Below are positions 1 to 7,841 of a stretch of DNA of 64,000 nucleotides, piece after piece. Source of the DNA: Candidatus Litorirhabdus singularis (GTDB lineage: Bacteria; Pseudomonadota; Gammaproteobacteria; Pseudomonadales; Halieaceae); NCBI RefSeq assembly GCF_026262625.1, contig NZ_SHNN01000002.1, positions 930,001 through 994,000 on the forward strand. Reading direction: 5' to 3'. The notes below the pieces were generated by a model, which was given only the letters and a program-made list of their open reading frames with translations, did not search any database and was not told the DNA's origin. The position numbers were made by a program, and so were the translations under genes. Each line of letters begins with the position of its first letter. Position 1 is the first letter of the stretch.

Positions 1-3
1 ATG

Positions 4-239
4 TTATGCACAACAGCTAGAGTTTGGGTTAACTTACCGAGGTTAGCAGTAACTTCAATCAAGTTGGTTTATATTAAGCTTGTAAGTTATTGATTAATAT
101 AGATATATATGTATTGAACAATTTTTAACCAATTTGTCACATTCCTGTAATCACGGCGTTTGCAGCAGTAAAAAACAATTTATCCACCGACTTACCCACA
201 GTTTCTGTGGAAAACATTAGTAGCAACAATTGTTGCACA
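4..239. other. AT-rich region with DnaA-box-like words (possible replication origin)
   Basis: No gene is seen before position 270. The stretch holds exact matches to the DnaA box consensus TTWTNCACA at 4-12 (TTATGCACA) and, on the minus strand, at 206-214 (TTTTCCACA). One-mismatch words lie at 180-188 (TTATCCACC), 192-200 (TTACCCACA) and 231-239 (TGTTGCACA). They flank a strongly AT-rich stretch at about 60-135. A perfect 14-bp palindrome, GCAACAATTGTTGC, lies at 223-236. Clustered boxes beside an AT-rich element are the hallmark of oriC. However, none of the visible neighbours (DUF3301, thioesterase) is a classic oriC neighbour, no GATC sites are seen, and the left side is outside the window. 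It could simply be a DnaA-regulated promoter or chance. Confidence 0.35.
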
Positions 240-269
240 GGCACGCATTTTGTGCTCCCACGGTCGCTC

Positions 270-596
270 TCAATGGAGTGTTGGTGTGCGTTCAGCCATC
301 ACCATTGCCTCCACTCTCTGACCCAACATTATGACGGTTCCAGCGACCCTTTGTTCACCGTCATAACTGTACTCGAAGCGGTACTGGCGCCAGAACCTCC
401 AGCGCCCTGCCGCATCCCTGCTCAGCGACAAGCGCCCCACACTGACGGTGTCGTCCAGCAGTTGTGCATCATCAGCTACGCAAGCGCGCTTGGCAGCCTG
501 CAAAGCCAGCTCCCGCACTCTCAGCGCCTGCCAAAAATATAGAGCCACTGCTCCAAAACCTAACAAGGTCGCCACTTCTCCGAGTGTAAAATGCAT
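270..596 (-). CDS. DUF3301 family protein
   Basis: A 108-residue protein of the gammaproteobacterial DUF3301 family, whose function is not known. It has one N-terminal hydrophobic segment (about residues 8-22) and then the family's conserved core: a Cys-containing helix, QLLDDTVSV, SLSRDAAGRW, and YRFEYSYDGEQR leading into VIMLGQRV. It is probably membrane-anchored with a small cytoplasmic or periplasmic domain. The ATG at 596 shares one base with the TGA of the upstream thioesterase gene (TGATG), so translation is probably coupled. A GTG three bases earlier is possible. It is last in a three-gene operon with an LLM oxidoreductase and a thioesterase. The family call is strong; no role can be given. 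Confidence 0.85.
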   Translation of the reverse strand: MHFTLGEVATLLGFGAVALYFWQALRVRELALQAAKRACVADDAQLLDDTVSVGRLSLSRDAAGRWRFWRQYRFEYSYDGEQRVAGTVIMLGQRVEAMVMAERTPTLH

Positions 597-1012
597 CACT
601 CAGGCTTCTTCAAGCGCCGCACCACCGCTTGAAAGGTCAGTACCACAGCCCCTGACACCAGCAGTTGGCCGCTCACAAACGTCATTGAGCCACTCCTGCG
701 CACGACTTCGCCACGACCTTCTACCCAATCATCCAGGCGTGCCGCAGACACAAAGTCGCTGGTAAAGCTGATGGTGGCGCAGTTTTCCTTCACGCCCGAC
801 AATGCCAACATCGTGACCACATAGTCAGCAAAGCACATCAGTACTCCACCGTGGACCGTGCCAATGCCATTGCAGTTCTGCGCGCTGGCCCGAAAACCCA
901 TAGTCAGGCCTCCATCAGATTTCTGATAGTAAAACGGGCCTATATAGTCCTCTGCGGGGCTTACGCCCGTCAGGCTTTTGTAGCCGTCTGGGATATCCAG
1001 TGCCTCACTCAT
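596..1012 (-). CDS. PaaI/YdiI-type hotdog acyl-CoA thioesterase
   Basis: A 138-residue hotdog-fold protein of the PaaI family, expected to hydrolyse an acyl-CoA or aryl-CoA in the cytoplasm. The diagnostic stretch GTVHGGVLMCFADYV (about residues 51-65) is the hot-dog helix region, with the HGG turn that binds substrate and the downstream acidic residue that acts in catalysis in the PaaI group. Its ATG overlaps the stop of the LLM oxidoreductase gene (ATGA), and its own stop overlaps the DUF3301 start. The three genes are therefore one translationally coupled unit. The context fits clearing or salvage of a CoA-thioester intermediate. Substrate unknown. Confidence 0.88.
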   Translation of the reverse strand: MSEALDIPDGYKSLTGVSPAEDYIGPFYYQKSDGGLTMGFRASAQNCNGIGTVHGGVLMCFADYVVTMLALSGVKENCATISFTSDFVSAARLDDWVEGRGEVVRRSGSMTFVSGQLLVSGAVVLTFQAVVRRLKKPE

Positions 1013-2028
1013 GCTGCACCCCCGGCTTTAAGCTCAGTCAGTATGCCCTTCCAGGTCTCTGGAGGTAGCGCATACGGCGCGTAAATGCTGAGACGGGTGG
1101 TAAACTCAGCGTACTTGTCCTGTAACTGCCCGGCAATGCTCGCGGGTTCCCCGCACACGGCGAACGCCTTTAGCATGTCATCGTCAATAAGGTCGGTCAT
1201 TTCATCCCACCGCCCCTGTTTTGATAATGTGTTCAGTTCCGGGTGCAGAGCTTCGTAGCCGATCGCCGCCATTGGCGCTAAGTAAGCCGGTGTTGAGCCG
1301 TAGAATGCCAGCAGGCCACACACTGTGCGACGCGCAGCCTCGTATTCTTCTTCCGTAGAGCCGGTGACCACGATGCCAGCCACTTGGGTGATATAGCCGT
1401 CACCGGTGCGCCCGGCTTTTTCCCAGCCACGCTGTAATGCGGGCAATTGCTGCTCAAGCAAAAACGGCATGGTGTTAAACGGATGCACGATCAGGCCATC
1501 GGCGACCTCACCCGCCACCGCGGTCATGCCAGGGCCCATCGCCCCCAGTAGTATGGGTGGAGCGCCCCACTCCAGTGGGCCGGGGTTAAACATTGGAGTC
1601 ATTAATGTATGGCGATAGTATTTGCCGCGATAGTCCAGTCGCTCCCCATTCTGCCAGCAATCGAAGAAAGCTTTTACCGCCTCAATGTATTCGCGCATGC
1701 GCGAGGCCGGGGGGTCAAAGTCGATACCAAAACGTTTCTCAATATGGGCGCGCACCTGAGAGCCAATACCCAGCATAAAGCGCCCCTGGCTGAAGCGCTG
1801 TAAATCCCATGCCTGGTAAGCTATGTGCGAGGGGTTGCGCGGGAATGCTACTGCAATGCCTGTAGCTATCTTGAGCTCGGGGGCATGCTCGCTGGCTATA
1901 GCCAGCGGCAAAAACGGGTCACCAGCGCCCTCCAGAGTGTAAATGCCATCGTAACCAATATCGCGTAACTGCGCCGCTTCGCGCGCGGCATCTCCCAACT
2001 GGGCGTAGAAAGGTCCATCTATTTGCAT
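1009..2028 (-). CDS. LLM-class flavin-dependent oxidoreductase (TIGR03617-like)
   Basis: A 339-residue TIM-barrel enzyme of the luciferase-like monooxygenase class. It shows the opening FYAQLGDAAREAAQLRDIGY, the IATGIAVAFPRNP strand and the LGIGSQVRAHIEKRFG loop of the subgroup annotated as probable F420-dependent oxidoreductase (MSMEG_2256 family). Gammaproteobacteria mostly lack F420, so FMN or FAD is more likely here; that is inference. Members of this class occur in actinobacterial lipid and sterol catabolic regulons. The gene leads the operon with the thioesterase. About 140 bp separate it from the divergent lipoprotein gene, and that gap should hold its promoter. Substrate unknown. Confidence 0.85.
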   Translation of the reverse strand: MQIDGPFYAQLGDAAREAAQLRDIGYDGIYTLEGAGDPFLPLAIASEHAPELKIATGIAVAFPRNPSHIAYQAWDLQRFSQGRFMLGIGSQVRAHIEKRFGIDFDPPASRMREYIEAVKAFFDCWQNGERLDYRGKYYRHTLMTPMFNPGPLEWGAPPILLGAMGPGMTAVAGEVADGLIVHPFNTMPFLLEQQLPALQRGWEKAGRTGDGYITQVAGIVVTGSTEEEYEAARRTVCGLLAFYGSTPAYLAPMAAIGYEALHPELNTLSKQGRWDEMTDLIDDDMLKAFAVCGEPASIAGQLQDKYAEFTTRLSIYAPYALPPETWKGILTELKAGGAA

Positions 2029-2197
2029 AATCGTAGTTCTGCCTTCAAAGTCTATAACCGGCCTAGGGTTTCATTCCGGCCCCCCGCTGTCAAACCTGCG
2101 ACCACTCACATCCGCACCGCTGCCTGATATGCTAAAACAGACTGTTACTGAATTGTGTTTTTGCTAAGATGTGCCGGCACTTAAACAGGAAGCCTTT

Positions 2198-2977
2198 ATG
2201 AAAAACCGCATCATCCTATCCCTGCTCCTTCTACCGCTGCTGTTGGTCGCTTGCTCTAGCGCGCCCTCTTACAACGCCACGGTATTCCAGTACGATCTTC
2301 AACAGGAACTAATCGCCGATAAGCCGGTAGAGACCGTGGTGTTGGCCAGCATCAATTTGGGCGGCCCATCGCGAGGCTATCTAGAGGACTCCTCTGCCAA
2401 AATAGACAAAGCGGTGACCAGCTACCTACGCGAGAATGGCTACAACGTGATTTCCCAGCGCCGCTTCCAACAGCAGTGGAAAAGCGCCGTGCGCGCCTAT
2501 GGTAATCCGATAGACCCCACCACCGGCCGAGTCAACCAGAAGACTTTTACGCTGTGCTTGATGCAGGTACGAGACGAACTCAAAAAGACTGATCAGGTAG
2601 ATGCCATCGTCTTCACTGATATTATAGAGCGTGATATCACTTTCTCGGGCGGACTGAAACACCTCGCGCGCTGGGACGGCGTCAGCCGTAAGCCATCGCT
2701 ACAGGGCCCGGGAGATGGCGTATCCACCGATTTTGACTGGAATCGCACGGCCAAGGCGGCATCAATCTGGGTCAGTGTCTATAATGAGGACTTGCAACGC
2801 GTCTTTACCAGCATTGGTGGTATGGACACCACCGAAGCTATCGATACTCGCTCTTCCAGCGGTGAATTTGTCCGCCGCCGCTCTATTCTGGACAATGATA
2901 ACCATGTTCGCGAAGGCATAGAATTGGCGTTCCATCCACTGATTAAGATGAAAAACTACCCCGGCGACAAAAAATAG
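2198..2977 (+). CDS. Orphan lipoprotein of unknown function
   Basis: A 259-residue protein starting MKNRIILSLLLLPLLLVAC, a textbook lipoprotein signal peptide with a lipobox before Cys19. It is therefore probably anchored to the inner or outer membrane facing the periplasm. The ATG at 2198 follows an AGGA at 2187-2190; a GTG at 2171 would destroy the signal peptide. The mature part is mixed alpha/beta with several strand-like hydrophobic stretches (ETVVLASINLG, DAIVFTDIIERDI, AASIWVSVYNEDL) and no motif I recognise. It stands alone on the plus strand, facing hupE-like genes, with a strong hairpin immediately downstream. Confidence 0.8.
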   Translation: MKNRIILSLLLLPLLLVACSSAPSYNATVFQYDLQQELIADKPVETVVLASINLGGPSRGYLEDSSAKIDKAVTSYLRENGYNVISQRRFQQQWKSAVRAYGNPIDPTTGRVNQKTFTLCLMQVRDELKKTDQVDAIVFTDIIERDITFSGGLKHLARWDGVSRKPSLQGPGDGVSTDFDWNRTAKAASIWVSVYNEDLQRVFTSIGGMDTTEAIDTRSSSGEFVRRRSILDNDNHVREGIELAFHPLIKMKNYPGDKK

Positions 2978-2992
2978 TCCGTCACGAACACA

Positions 2993-3018
2993 GGTGCTGA
3001 CCCGCTCGGGTCAGCGCC
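2993..3018. terminator. Hairpin between convergent genes
   Basis: The inverted repeat GGTGCTGACCCG / CGGGTCAGCGCC gives a stem of about 11 pairs with one G-T wobble and a GCTC loop. It lies 16 bases after the lipoprotein stop and abuts the stop codon of the HupE/UreJ gene coming from the other side. There is no long T-run on the plus side. On the minus side a run of six Ts follows after about 20 bases. It probably serves both genes. Confidence 0.65.
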
Positions 3019-4004
3019 TAGAATACCTCCAGGCCTCGCTCGATACACCACATCGCAGATAAAGCACCCAGCACATACACTGGCAGAGGCAGCCAACGGT
3101 GTTCCTGACCGCGAAACAGGTTGCGCACCAGCAACCAAAGCGCAAATATAAGGGCAATAAACGCCAGTTGACCAAGCTCGATCCCAATATTGAAGAACAA
3201 CAGGGCCAGCGGTAGCTCACCCTGTGGCAGACCCACCTCAGACAGAGCACCGGCAAAGCCCATACCATGCAGTAGCCCAAATCCGCCGGCCAACCACCAG
3301 GGGTAATGACTCAGCAGCCCACTGCGATCTTTGCGGGACAATTCAAGTGCGAGGATAAAAACACTAAGCGCAATCGTGAATTCCACCAGCGCTACCGGAT
3401 AGTCAAAATAACCCAGAGTGACCAGCGACAGCGTAATCGAGTGACCCAGAGTAAACGCCGTAATGGTCCACAGCAGTCGTTTGCCGCCGCCGACAAGCAG
3501 TAACAGACCAAACACAAACAACAAGTGATCGATGCCACCCCAGATATGATCTGCACCCAGCCAGCTGTATTCCTGTACAACCTGCAGTACCGATGGAGTT
3601 TCAGGTATGCTGAAGACTGGCTGCTCAGTGTTCAGCAGTGATTGGTAATAACTGCCATCCGCTGCTTCCAATGAAGCCAGCACTGAGGCCTGATTATCGC
3701 TCAAGCCTACCACTTCAACGTCCTGCCCTATCAGTCCCCCGTCGCATTGCATACGCCAGCTACGCACTACGCCAGTGCCTTCCATCTCTCCAGCCGCGTC
3801 GTCCATGGCACTGCACTGGGCGGGAAAGACCGGGCGTAAAGCCACCGAACTAGTGGTCTGAGCCGGTGTTTTCCAGACCACGTTGTATTGCTGCTCACCC
3901 ACTTCCACCATACGCAGTAGCGAGGGGGCAAAACGATGTGCCTGACTGGCCGGGGCCAAAACTACCGACAGCAAAAGCAGCGCGGCAACGATATAAGCCT
4001 TCAC
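3018..4004 (-). CDS. HupE/UreJ-family membrane protein
   Basis: A 328-residue protein with an N-terminal signal peptide (to about residue 22, ending SQAH), a periplasmic domain of about 130 residues and then a C-terminal bundle of about six or seven membrane segments. It carries the HupE/UreJ signatures HIWGGIDHLLFVFGLLLL, FTLGHSITLSL and LHGMGFAGAL. The His-rich membrane motifs resemble nickel or cobalt permeases, but in this long subfamily transport has not been shown to my knowledge. The start is GTG at 4004, overlapping the stop of the parvulin gene (GTGA) and preceded by a good GAGGTG. The two genes are coupled, and the pairing suggests that the isomerase serves this protein's periplasmic part or an exported partner. 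Confidence 0.85.
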   Translation of the reverse strand: MKAYIVAALLLLSVVLAPASQAHRFAPSLLRMVEVGEQQYNVVWKTPAQTTSSVALRPVFPAQCSAMDDAAGEMEGTGVVRSWRMQCDGGLIGQDVEVVGLSDNQASVLASLEAADGSYYQSLLNTEQPVFSIPETPSVLQVVQEYSWLGADHIWGGIDHLLFVFGLLLLVGGGKRLLWTITAFTLGHSITLSLVTLGYFDYPVALVEFTIALSVFILALELSRKDRSGLLSHYPWWLAGGFGLLHGMGFAGALSEVGLPQGELPLALLFFNIGIELGQLAFIALIFALWLLVRNLFRGQEHRWLPLPVYVLGALSAMWCIERGLEVF

Positions 4005-4927
4005 AGTATCACCTCATAATCTTGTCGCAGCTCACTAACAGCATCTCTAAGCGCCTGTTGACGCTGCTCCAGCAACAAATCCCTGCTTATCTGCGGGCGC
4101 ACTTCTTCAAGCTCTGCGTCTCGCTCCGGTTCTATCGCCTCCACCCAAACCAGATGCTGGCCGTAAGTGGACTGTACGGGACCGACCCATTGCTGGGGCT
4201 GTAACTCCTGCTGCTGCAGGTTGAGCACAAAGGCGCTACCGAAATGGCGGGCCAACTGCTCGGCTGACTGGGCCCGAAACAGATACCCGGGTAGAAAAGG
4301 CGAGCCCAACTGTCGAGCCTGCTCGGGGGAAAGCTGCTGCTCAAGAATTGCTGCCACCTGTTGCTCCAACTCTGCCTCACGATCACGACTGAAAAATACA
4401 TGCTCAATGGTGTAGCGGGCGGGCCGTCGTAGCAATTCTGTATCACGAACAAAACGCTCACTAATGTCGGACTCGGATGGTTGCGCCAGCCTGGCCTGCG
4501 CCAGCAGCAGCTGCTCCATAGCCTGAATCAACCGCCGCTTAACCACTTCATCGCCAAGATGCAGTTCCATACGCAGCGCGTCCTCATACATCTCCTGCTC
4601 GGTTTTGTCCTCACCTAGACGCAGAAAACGGATATTACGAATCAAACGCTGCCGCACCACGTTATCGTAGAGATGCAGGTTCAGCGCTATCGCTTCCTGA
4701 AAGAGCATATCGCGATCCAGTTCTGCAGCAATCATAAAGTCAAGCTGCTCCTCACTGGGACTGCGTCCAGCGGTGGTAAACCATTGCCGCTGCAAGGACT
4801 CGATACGCGGCTCACTCAGTGGGCCCACACTGGGACGCGGTGGTGGATCAATCCAGCGGAAAAGGTAAAACAGGGCAAACCCCAGCAGAACAAAGTGTAG
4901 CCAGGGCCGGCTAAGAAGTTTCATCAT
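4001..4927 (-). CDS. Membrane-anchored parvulin-type peptidyl-prolyl isomerase
   Basis: A 308-residue protein with an N-terminal anchor (about residues 9-24, HFVLLGFALFYLFRW), a helical chaperone-like region rich in Glu, Gln and Arg, and a PpiC-type parvulin domain at about 172-275. The domain shows RYTIEHVFFSRDR at its start and VGPVQSTYGQHLVWVEAIEP at its end. It resembles SurA/PpiD-type periplasmic folding factors but is shorter than PpiD. It is coupled to the HupE/UreJ gene by a 4-base overlap and follows the dienoyl-CoA isomerase gene by 22 bases. The clients are unknown; the coupling makes the HupE/UreJ protein the first suspect. Confidence 0.83.
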   Translation of the reverse strand: MMKLLSRPWLHFVLLGFALFYLFRWIDPPPRPSVGPLSEPRIESLQRQWFTTAGRSPSEEQLDFMIAAELDRDMLFQEAIALNLHLYDNVVRQRLIRNIRFLRLGEDKTEQEMYEDALRMELHLGDEVVKRRLIQAMEQLLLAQARLAQPSESDISERFVRDTELLRRPARYTIEHVFFSRDREAELEQQVAAILEQQLSPEQARQLGSPFLPGYLFRAQSAEQLARHFGSAFVLNLQQQELQPQQWVGPVQSTYGQHLVWVEAIEPERDAELEEVRPQISRDLLLEQRQQALRDAVSELRQDYEVIL

Positions 4928-4949
4928 CAGTTAGGTCTCGTGCAAACGT

Positions 4950-5801
4950 CTAATCTTCGTAAGTAATGGATTCACCGTTGGCCTGCGCCTGTATGGTGCC
5001 TAGTAAATCTTGCTGACTGAGCATGGCGGCATTCCAGGTAGCGATGTAGTTCAAACCATCGCTGACACTGTGGTCACGCCCGTAAACAATCATTTCCTTA
5101 CTACCTCGAATCGCCAATGGCGACTTGGCGGCAATATCTCGGGCGATACCCATAACGCCGTCCAGTAACTCATCGCGGTTGGGGAAAACCCTGTTCACAA
5201 AGCCAATTCTGAGCGCCTCATCGGCCTCAAAACGCCTACCGGTATACGCCAGCTCGCGCACCATGCCATCTCCAATCAGGCGCGGCAAGCGCTGCAGTGT
5301 ACCCACATCTGCGACCATACCGAGCTCTATTTCCTTGACCCCAAACCAGGCATCAGCGCTGCAATAGCGCATATCGCAGCAACAGGTCAGATCGATAGCG
5401 CCACCAATACAGGTATTGTGTATAGCAGCGAGCACCGGCACCCGACATTGCTCGATAGCACTCAGGTTATCTTGCATACGCAAAACAGTTCGTCTGAGTG
5501 CTTCGGCGCGACGGGCCGGTTCAGTGCTGCCGCCATCGCCAGCAATACCCGCAAACATTGTCAGATCCAGACCTGAGCAAAAGTGTTTGCCGTTGCCAGA
5601 CAGCACCGCTACCCGAACTTCGGGCGCCTGGTCGATCCACTCGAAACAGTCCTGTAATTCGCGCCACATCGGAGCATTCATAGAATTTGCTTTGGTCGGC
5701 CGGTTCAGTGCTACTTCGGCAACGCCATCGCTGACGCATAATGACAATGTCTGGTATTGAGGAATTGTCATAGTGCTCTCACTGGTTCCAGTATTTGACA
5801 T
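4950..5801 (-). CDS. Delta(3,5)-delta(2,4)-dienoyl-CoA isomerase-like crotonase
   Basis: A 283-residue crotonase that looks like the dienoyl-CoA isomerase branch (eukaryotic ECH1). That branch moves double bonds during beta-oxidation of fatty acids with odd-numbered double bonds. The acidic residues of that branch are present: the Asp in GGAIDLTCCCDMRYCS, the Glu in GVKEIELG and the Asp in MVADVGTLQRLPRLIG, the last two eight residues apart as in ECH1. The tail GRDHSVSDGLNYIATWN is also ECH1-like. The ATG at 5801 has a strong AGAGGTGG ahead of it and overlaps the nitroreductase gene by 23 bases. A second ATG at 5771 also has a GAGAG, so the start is not settled. Confidence 0.85.
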   Translation of the reverse strand: MSNTGTSESTMTIPQYQTLSLCVSDGVAEVALNRPTKANSMNAPMWRELQDCFEWIDQAPEVRVAVLSGNGKHFCSGLDLTMFAGIAGDGGSTEPARRAEALRRTVLRMQDNLSAIEQCRVPVLAAIHNTCIGGAIDLTCCCDMRYCSADAWFGVKEIELGMVADVGTLQRLPRLIGDGMVRELAYTGRRFEADEALRIGFVNRVFPNRDELLDGVMGIARDIAAKSPLAIRGSKEMIVYGRDHSVSDGLNYIATWNAAMLSQQDLLGTIQAQANGESITYED

Positions 5802-6342
5802 AATTATCCACCTCTCTTAACGGCAATTGCTTGGCTTCGCTGTCACGTGAACCCAGATACAGGAAGGCGACGATCTCTTGGCTGGGCTCATGCTCTAGAG
5901 CGGTTTTTACAGTGTGATCCGTAGCATAGCTGCCAGTGCGCCATACTCCTGCATAACCCATCGCTTCCGCCGCCAGCAGTATACTGTGCGCTGCGCAGCC
6001 CGCCGATAACAGCTGTTCATCGCGCGGTACTTTCGGATGCGGTTGCACTAGGCAGCTGACTACGATCAGCACCGGTGCCCGTAACGGAGCAGCACGTGCC
6101 TTATCCTGTGCAGCTGCGGCTGCCAGTGGATCGTTGGCGAGCAAGGCGTCCACAAACACTTGCCCGAGACGATCTCGCCCAGCACCGGTTATCACATTAA
6201 AGCGCCAGGGCTGCAGCCAGGCATGATCCGGCACACGCAGGGCGGCTTGCAGCAAGCCTTCAACCTGCGCAGCATCCGGACCCGGAGCGCACAAACGCGG
6301 CGCGGAGTTGCGCTGCTGCAAAAATTTCAAAACATCACTCAT
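5779..6342 (-). CDS. Nitroreductase-family flavoprotein (YdjA-like)
   Basis: A 187-residue single-domain nitroreductase of the short YdjA type, which binds FMN as a dimer and reduces a substrate with NAD(P)H. Visible features are the N-terminal RNSAPRL, the PDHAWLQPWRFNVI segment (FMN and substrate pocket), and the C-terminal GYAGVWRTGSYATDHTVKTAL with YLGSRD. The ATG at 6342 is preferred because the longer version would begin at TTG. It overlaps the dienoyl-CoA isomerase gene, so the two are probably co-expressed. A second, longer nitroreductase sits in the operon at 14.5 kb. Substrate unknown. Confidence 0.85.
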   Translation of the reverse strand: MSDVLKFLQQRNSAPRLCAPGPDAAQVEGLLQAALRVPDHAWLQPWRFNVITGAGRDRLGQVFVDALLANDPLAAAAAQDKARAAPLRAPVLIVVSCLVQPHPKVPRDEQLLSAGCAAHSILLAAEAMGYAGVWRTGSYATDHTVKTALEHEPSQEIVAFLYLGSRDSEAKQLPLREVDNYVKYWNQ

Positions 6343-6416
6343 GATAAGACGACCCAATCAACGACGTGCAATGATGGCGACATTGGCAGGAAAACGCCAG
6401 CCTCAAACGCCCGGCT

Positions 6417-7238
6417 TTAGACCTCGCCGACCAGAATATTCATGAAGCCCTGATCTTCTGGCACCGAGTCGACATTGTCACACCACAGAGCCAGGTCAGC
6501 TTCCGGGGTGGCAACCAGACGATGTTCTATGTGATCAATAATATGAAAGGGCAACCCAAGTTGCGCCAGCAATTCCACCAATTCACGCCCGGAACTGTCC
6601 GCGGCGCGAAGAGCGGCAGGTGTAAGTTCAACGATCAGACGCAATCCAGCCCCAACAGTTTTTAATACCGGCATTAAGCCTGCGACTACTGCGCTCTCAG
6701 CACCCTGAGTATCAATTTTGACCAGATCCGGCAACAAACCATGTGTTGATAGGTACTCAGCGCCATTCAGCAACTGCACTTGCAGACTCTCACGGGTCTC
6801 ATCCTGAGGAAACAACTGGTGATCGCCGCGATTCTCGAGATTAAGGTGTAACCGCGCAGTACCGCTGGTCGCTGCCAGAGCCGCTGCAACAGCAGTGGCC
6901 TGAGTAAGCTGATTGAGTTGGATGTTGTCCTGCAGTAGGGCAAAGTTAGCCGGCTCAGGCTCGAATGCTACTACTCTGCCCTGCGGCCCCACCAGATGAG
7001 CCGCGAGCACGCTGTAATAACCAATGTTCGCACCCACGTCCAAAAAACACTGACCAGGGCCCAAAAGACGCACGACCAGTTCGGTTTCGAACGCCTCCCA
7101 AATACCATGCTCGCGGATTTGTCGGGATACGTGAATGTCGGTTTTCTCATGCACGTAAAGGCGCAGACCGGCATTTACTCCAGTAACCCGCAGCGGAAAA
7201 CTATCCACCATCGAGCGTACGGGCTTATCGTGCGTCAT
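6417..7238 (-). CDS. FkbM-family SAM-dependent methyltransferase
   Basis: A 273-residue class I methyltransferase of the FkbM family. The SAM-binding motif FLDVGANIGYYSVLA is at about residues 65-79, followed by the acidic end of strand 2 (VVAFEPEPANFALLQDN) and the family's late motif LLPDLVKIDTQGAESAVVAG. FkbM enzymes O-methylate sugars, lipids or polyketides, so a glycan or lipid target is possible. The ATG at 7238 shares its first base with the TGA of the upstream SRPBCC gene (TGATG), a coupled start; a TTG one codon earlier is less likely. No glycosyltransferases are nearby, so the substrate cannot be guessed from context. Confidence 0.88.
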   Translation of the reverse strand: MTHDKPVRSMVDSFPLRVTGVNAGLRLYVHEKTDIHVSRQIREHGIWEAFETELVVRLLGPGQCFLDVGANIGYYSVLAAHLVGPQGRVVAFEPEPANFALLQDNIQLNQLTQATAVAAALAATSGTARLHLNLENRGDHQLFPQDETRESLQVQLLNGAEYLSTHGLLPDLVKIDTQGAESAVVAGLMPVLKTVGAGLRLIVELTPAALRAADSSGRELVELLAQLGLPFHIIDHIEHRLVATPEADLALWCDNVDSVPEDQGFMNILVGEV

Positions 7239-7759
7239 CAATGCCCTTGCTCGCTGCGCAACGTCGCCAACTGCTCGGAACTAACGGCTGCGCCGGTTTC
7301 ATAATAGAGTTTCTGCGCCAGCGTGGTATCGCGCACGGCGTTCGACGCTACCCGTTCAATAAACAAACGCTGTAGTGCCTTACCGAGCCAACCCAGTCCC
7401 AGTCGATAACGCATGCGATTAGCCAGTAAGACCTTTCCATCCTGCTCTATCAAGCCATAGTCAAACCAGGCTTCGGTCATGGGCGGCAGCGGCCCTTTTT
7501 CACCCCGGTGCAAACGCAGGCTAAAGCCTTGGCCCTCATCCCAGCTGACCACAGTTTCATCAAGGGTCAGCCGTGTGCCCTGATAGACACGGCGACTGGC
7601 ACCCACTCCGGTTCGCAATTCAGTGGTCATGTCGAGCCCGGTCAGCCCAGGCACATACAAATGCGCTTTACTCAAGTCACTGAGTTTTACCCATGCCTCA
7701 TCGGCGGGCAGGGACACAGGTACCGAATACTCGACGGTATATATTGGTGTGGTGTTCAT
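7238..7759 (-). CDS. SRPBCC / polyketide-cyclase-fold protein
   Basis: A 173-residue protein with the START/Bet v1-like SRPBCC pattern: an opening strand (PIYTVEYSVPVSLPADEAWVKLSDL), the helix pair with the HLYVPGL turn, a run of antiparallel strands (ASRRVYQGTRLTLDETVVSW, GFSLRLHRG, EAWFDYGLI) and a long C-terminal helix from about residue 122 to 155. Such proteins bind hydrophobic ligands or membranes. The start at 7759 (ATG, weak GAGAA upstream) gives a clean domain. A start at ATG 7790 would add MSGCENS. The same frame stays open further back through a hydrophobic stretch ending in Cys, but with no start codon. It sits between PilZ and FkbM genes and is coupled to the latter. Confidence 0.72.
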   Translation of the reverse strand: MNTTPIYTVEYSVPVSLPADEAWVKLSDLSKAHLYVPGLTGLDMTTELRTGVGASRRVYQGTRLTLDETVVSWDEGQGFSLRLHRGEKGPLPPMTEAWFDYGLIEQDGKVLLANRMRYRLGLGWLGKALQRLFIERVASNAVRDTTLAQKLYYETGAAVSSEQLATLRSEQGH

Positions 7760-7841
7760 GGAATTCTCGCAGCCAGACATTGCTGCGCAGAAAAGTACTA
7801 TAAATAGAAAGGCGCCGCCAGCGCTGTAGCGGTCATGGTGA

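Noticed and set aside
2171-2197. GTG start extending the lipoprotein by nine residues
   Set aside because: It would place polar residues before the signal peptide, and the inner ATG has a better ribosome site.
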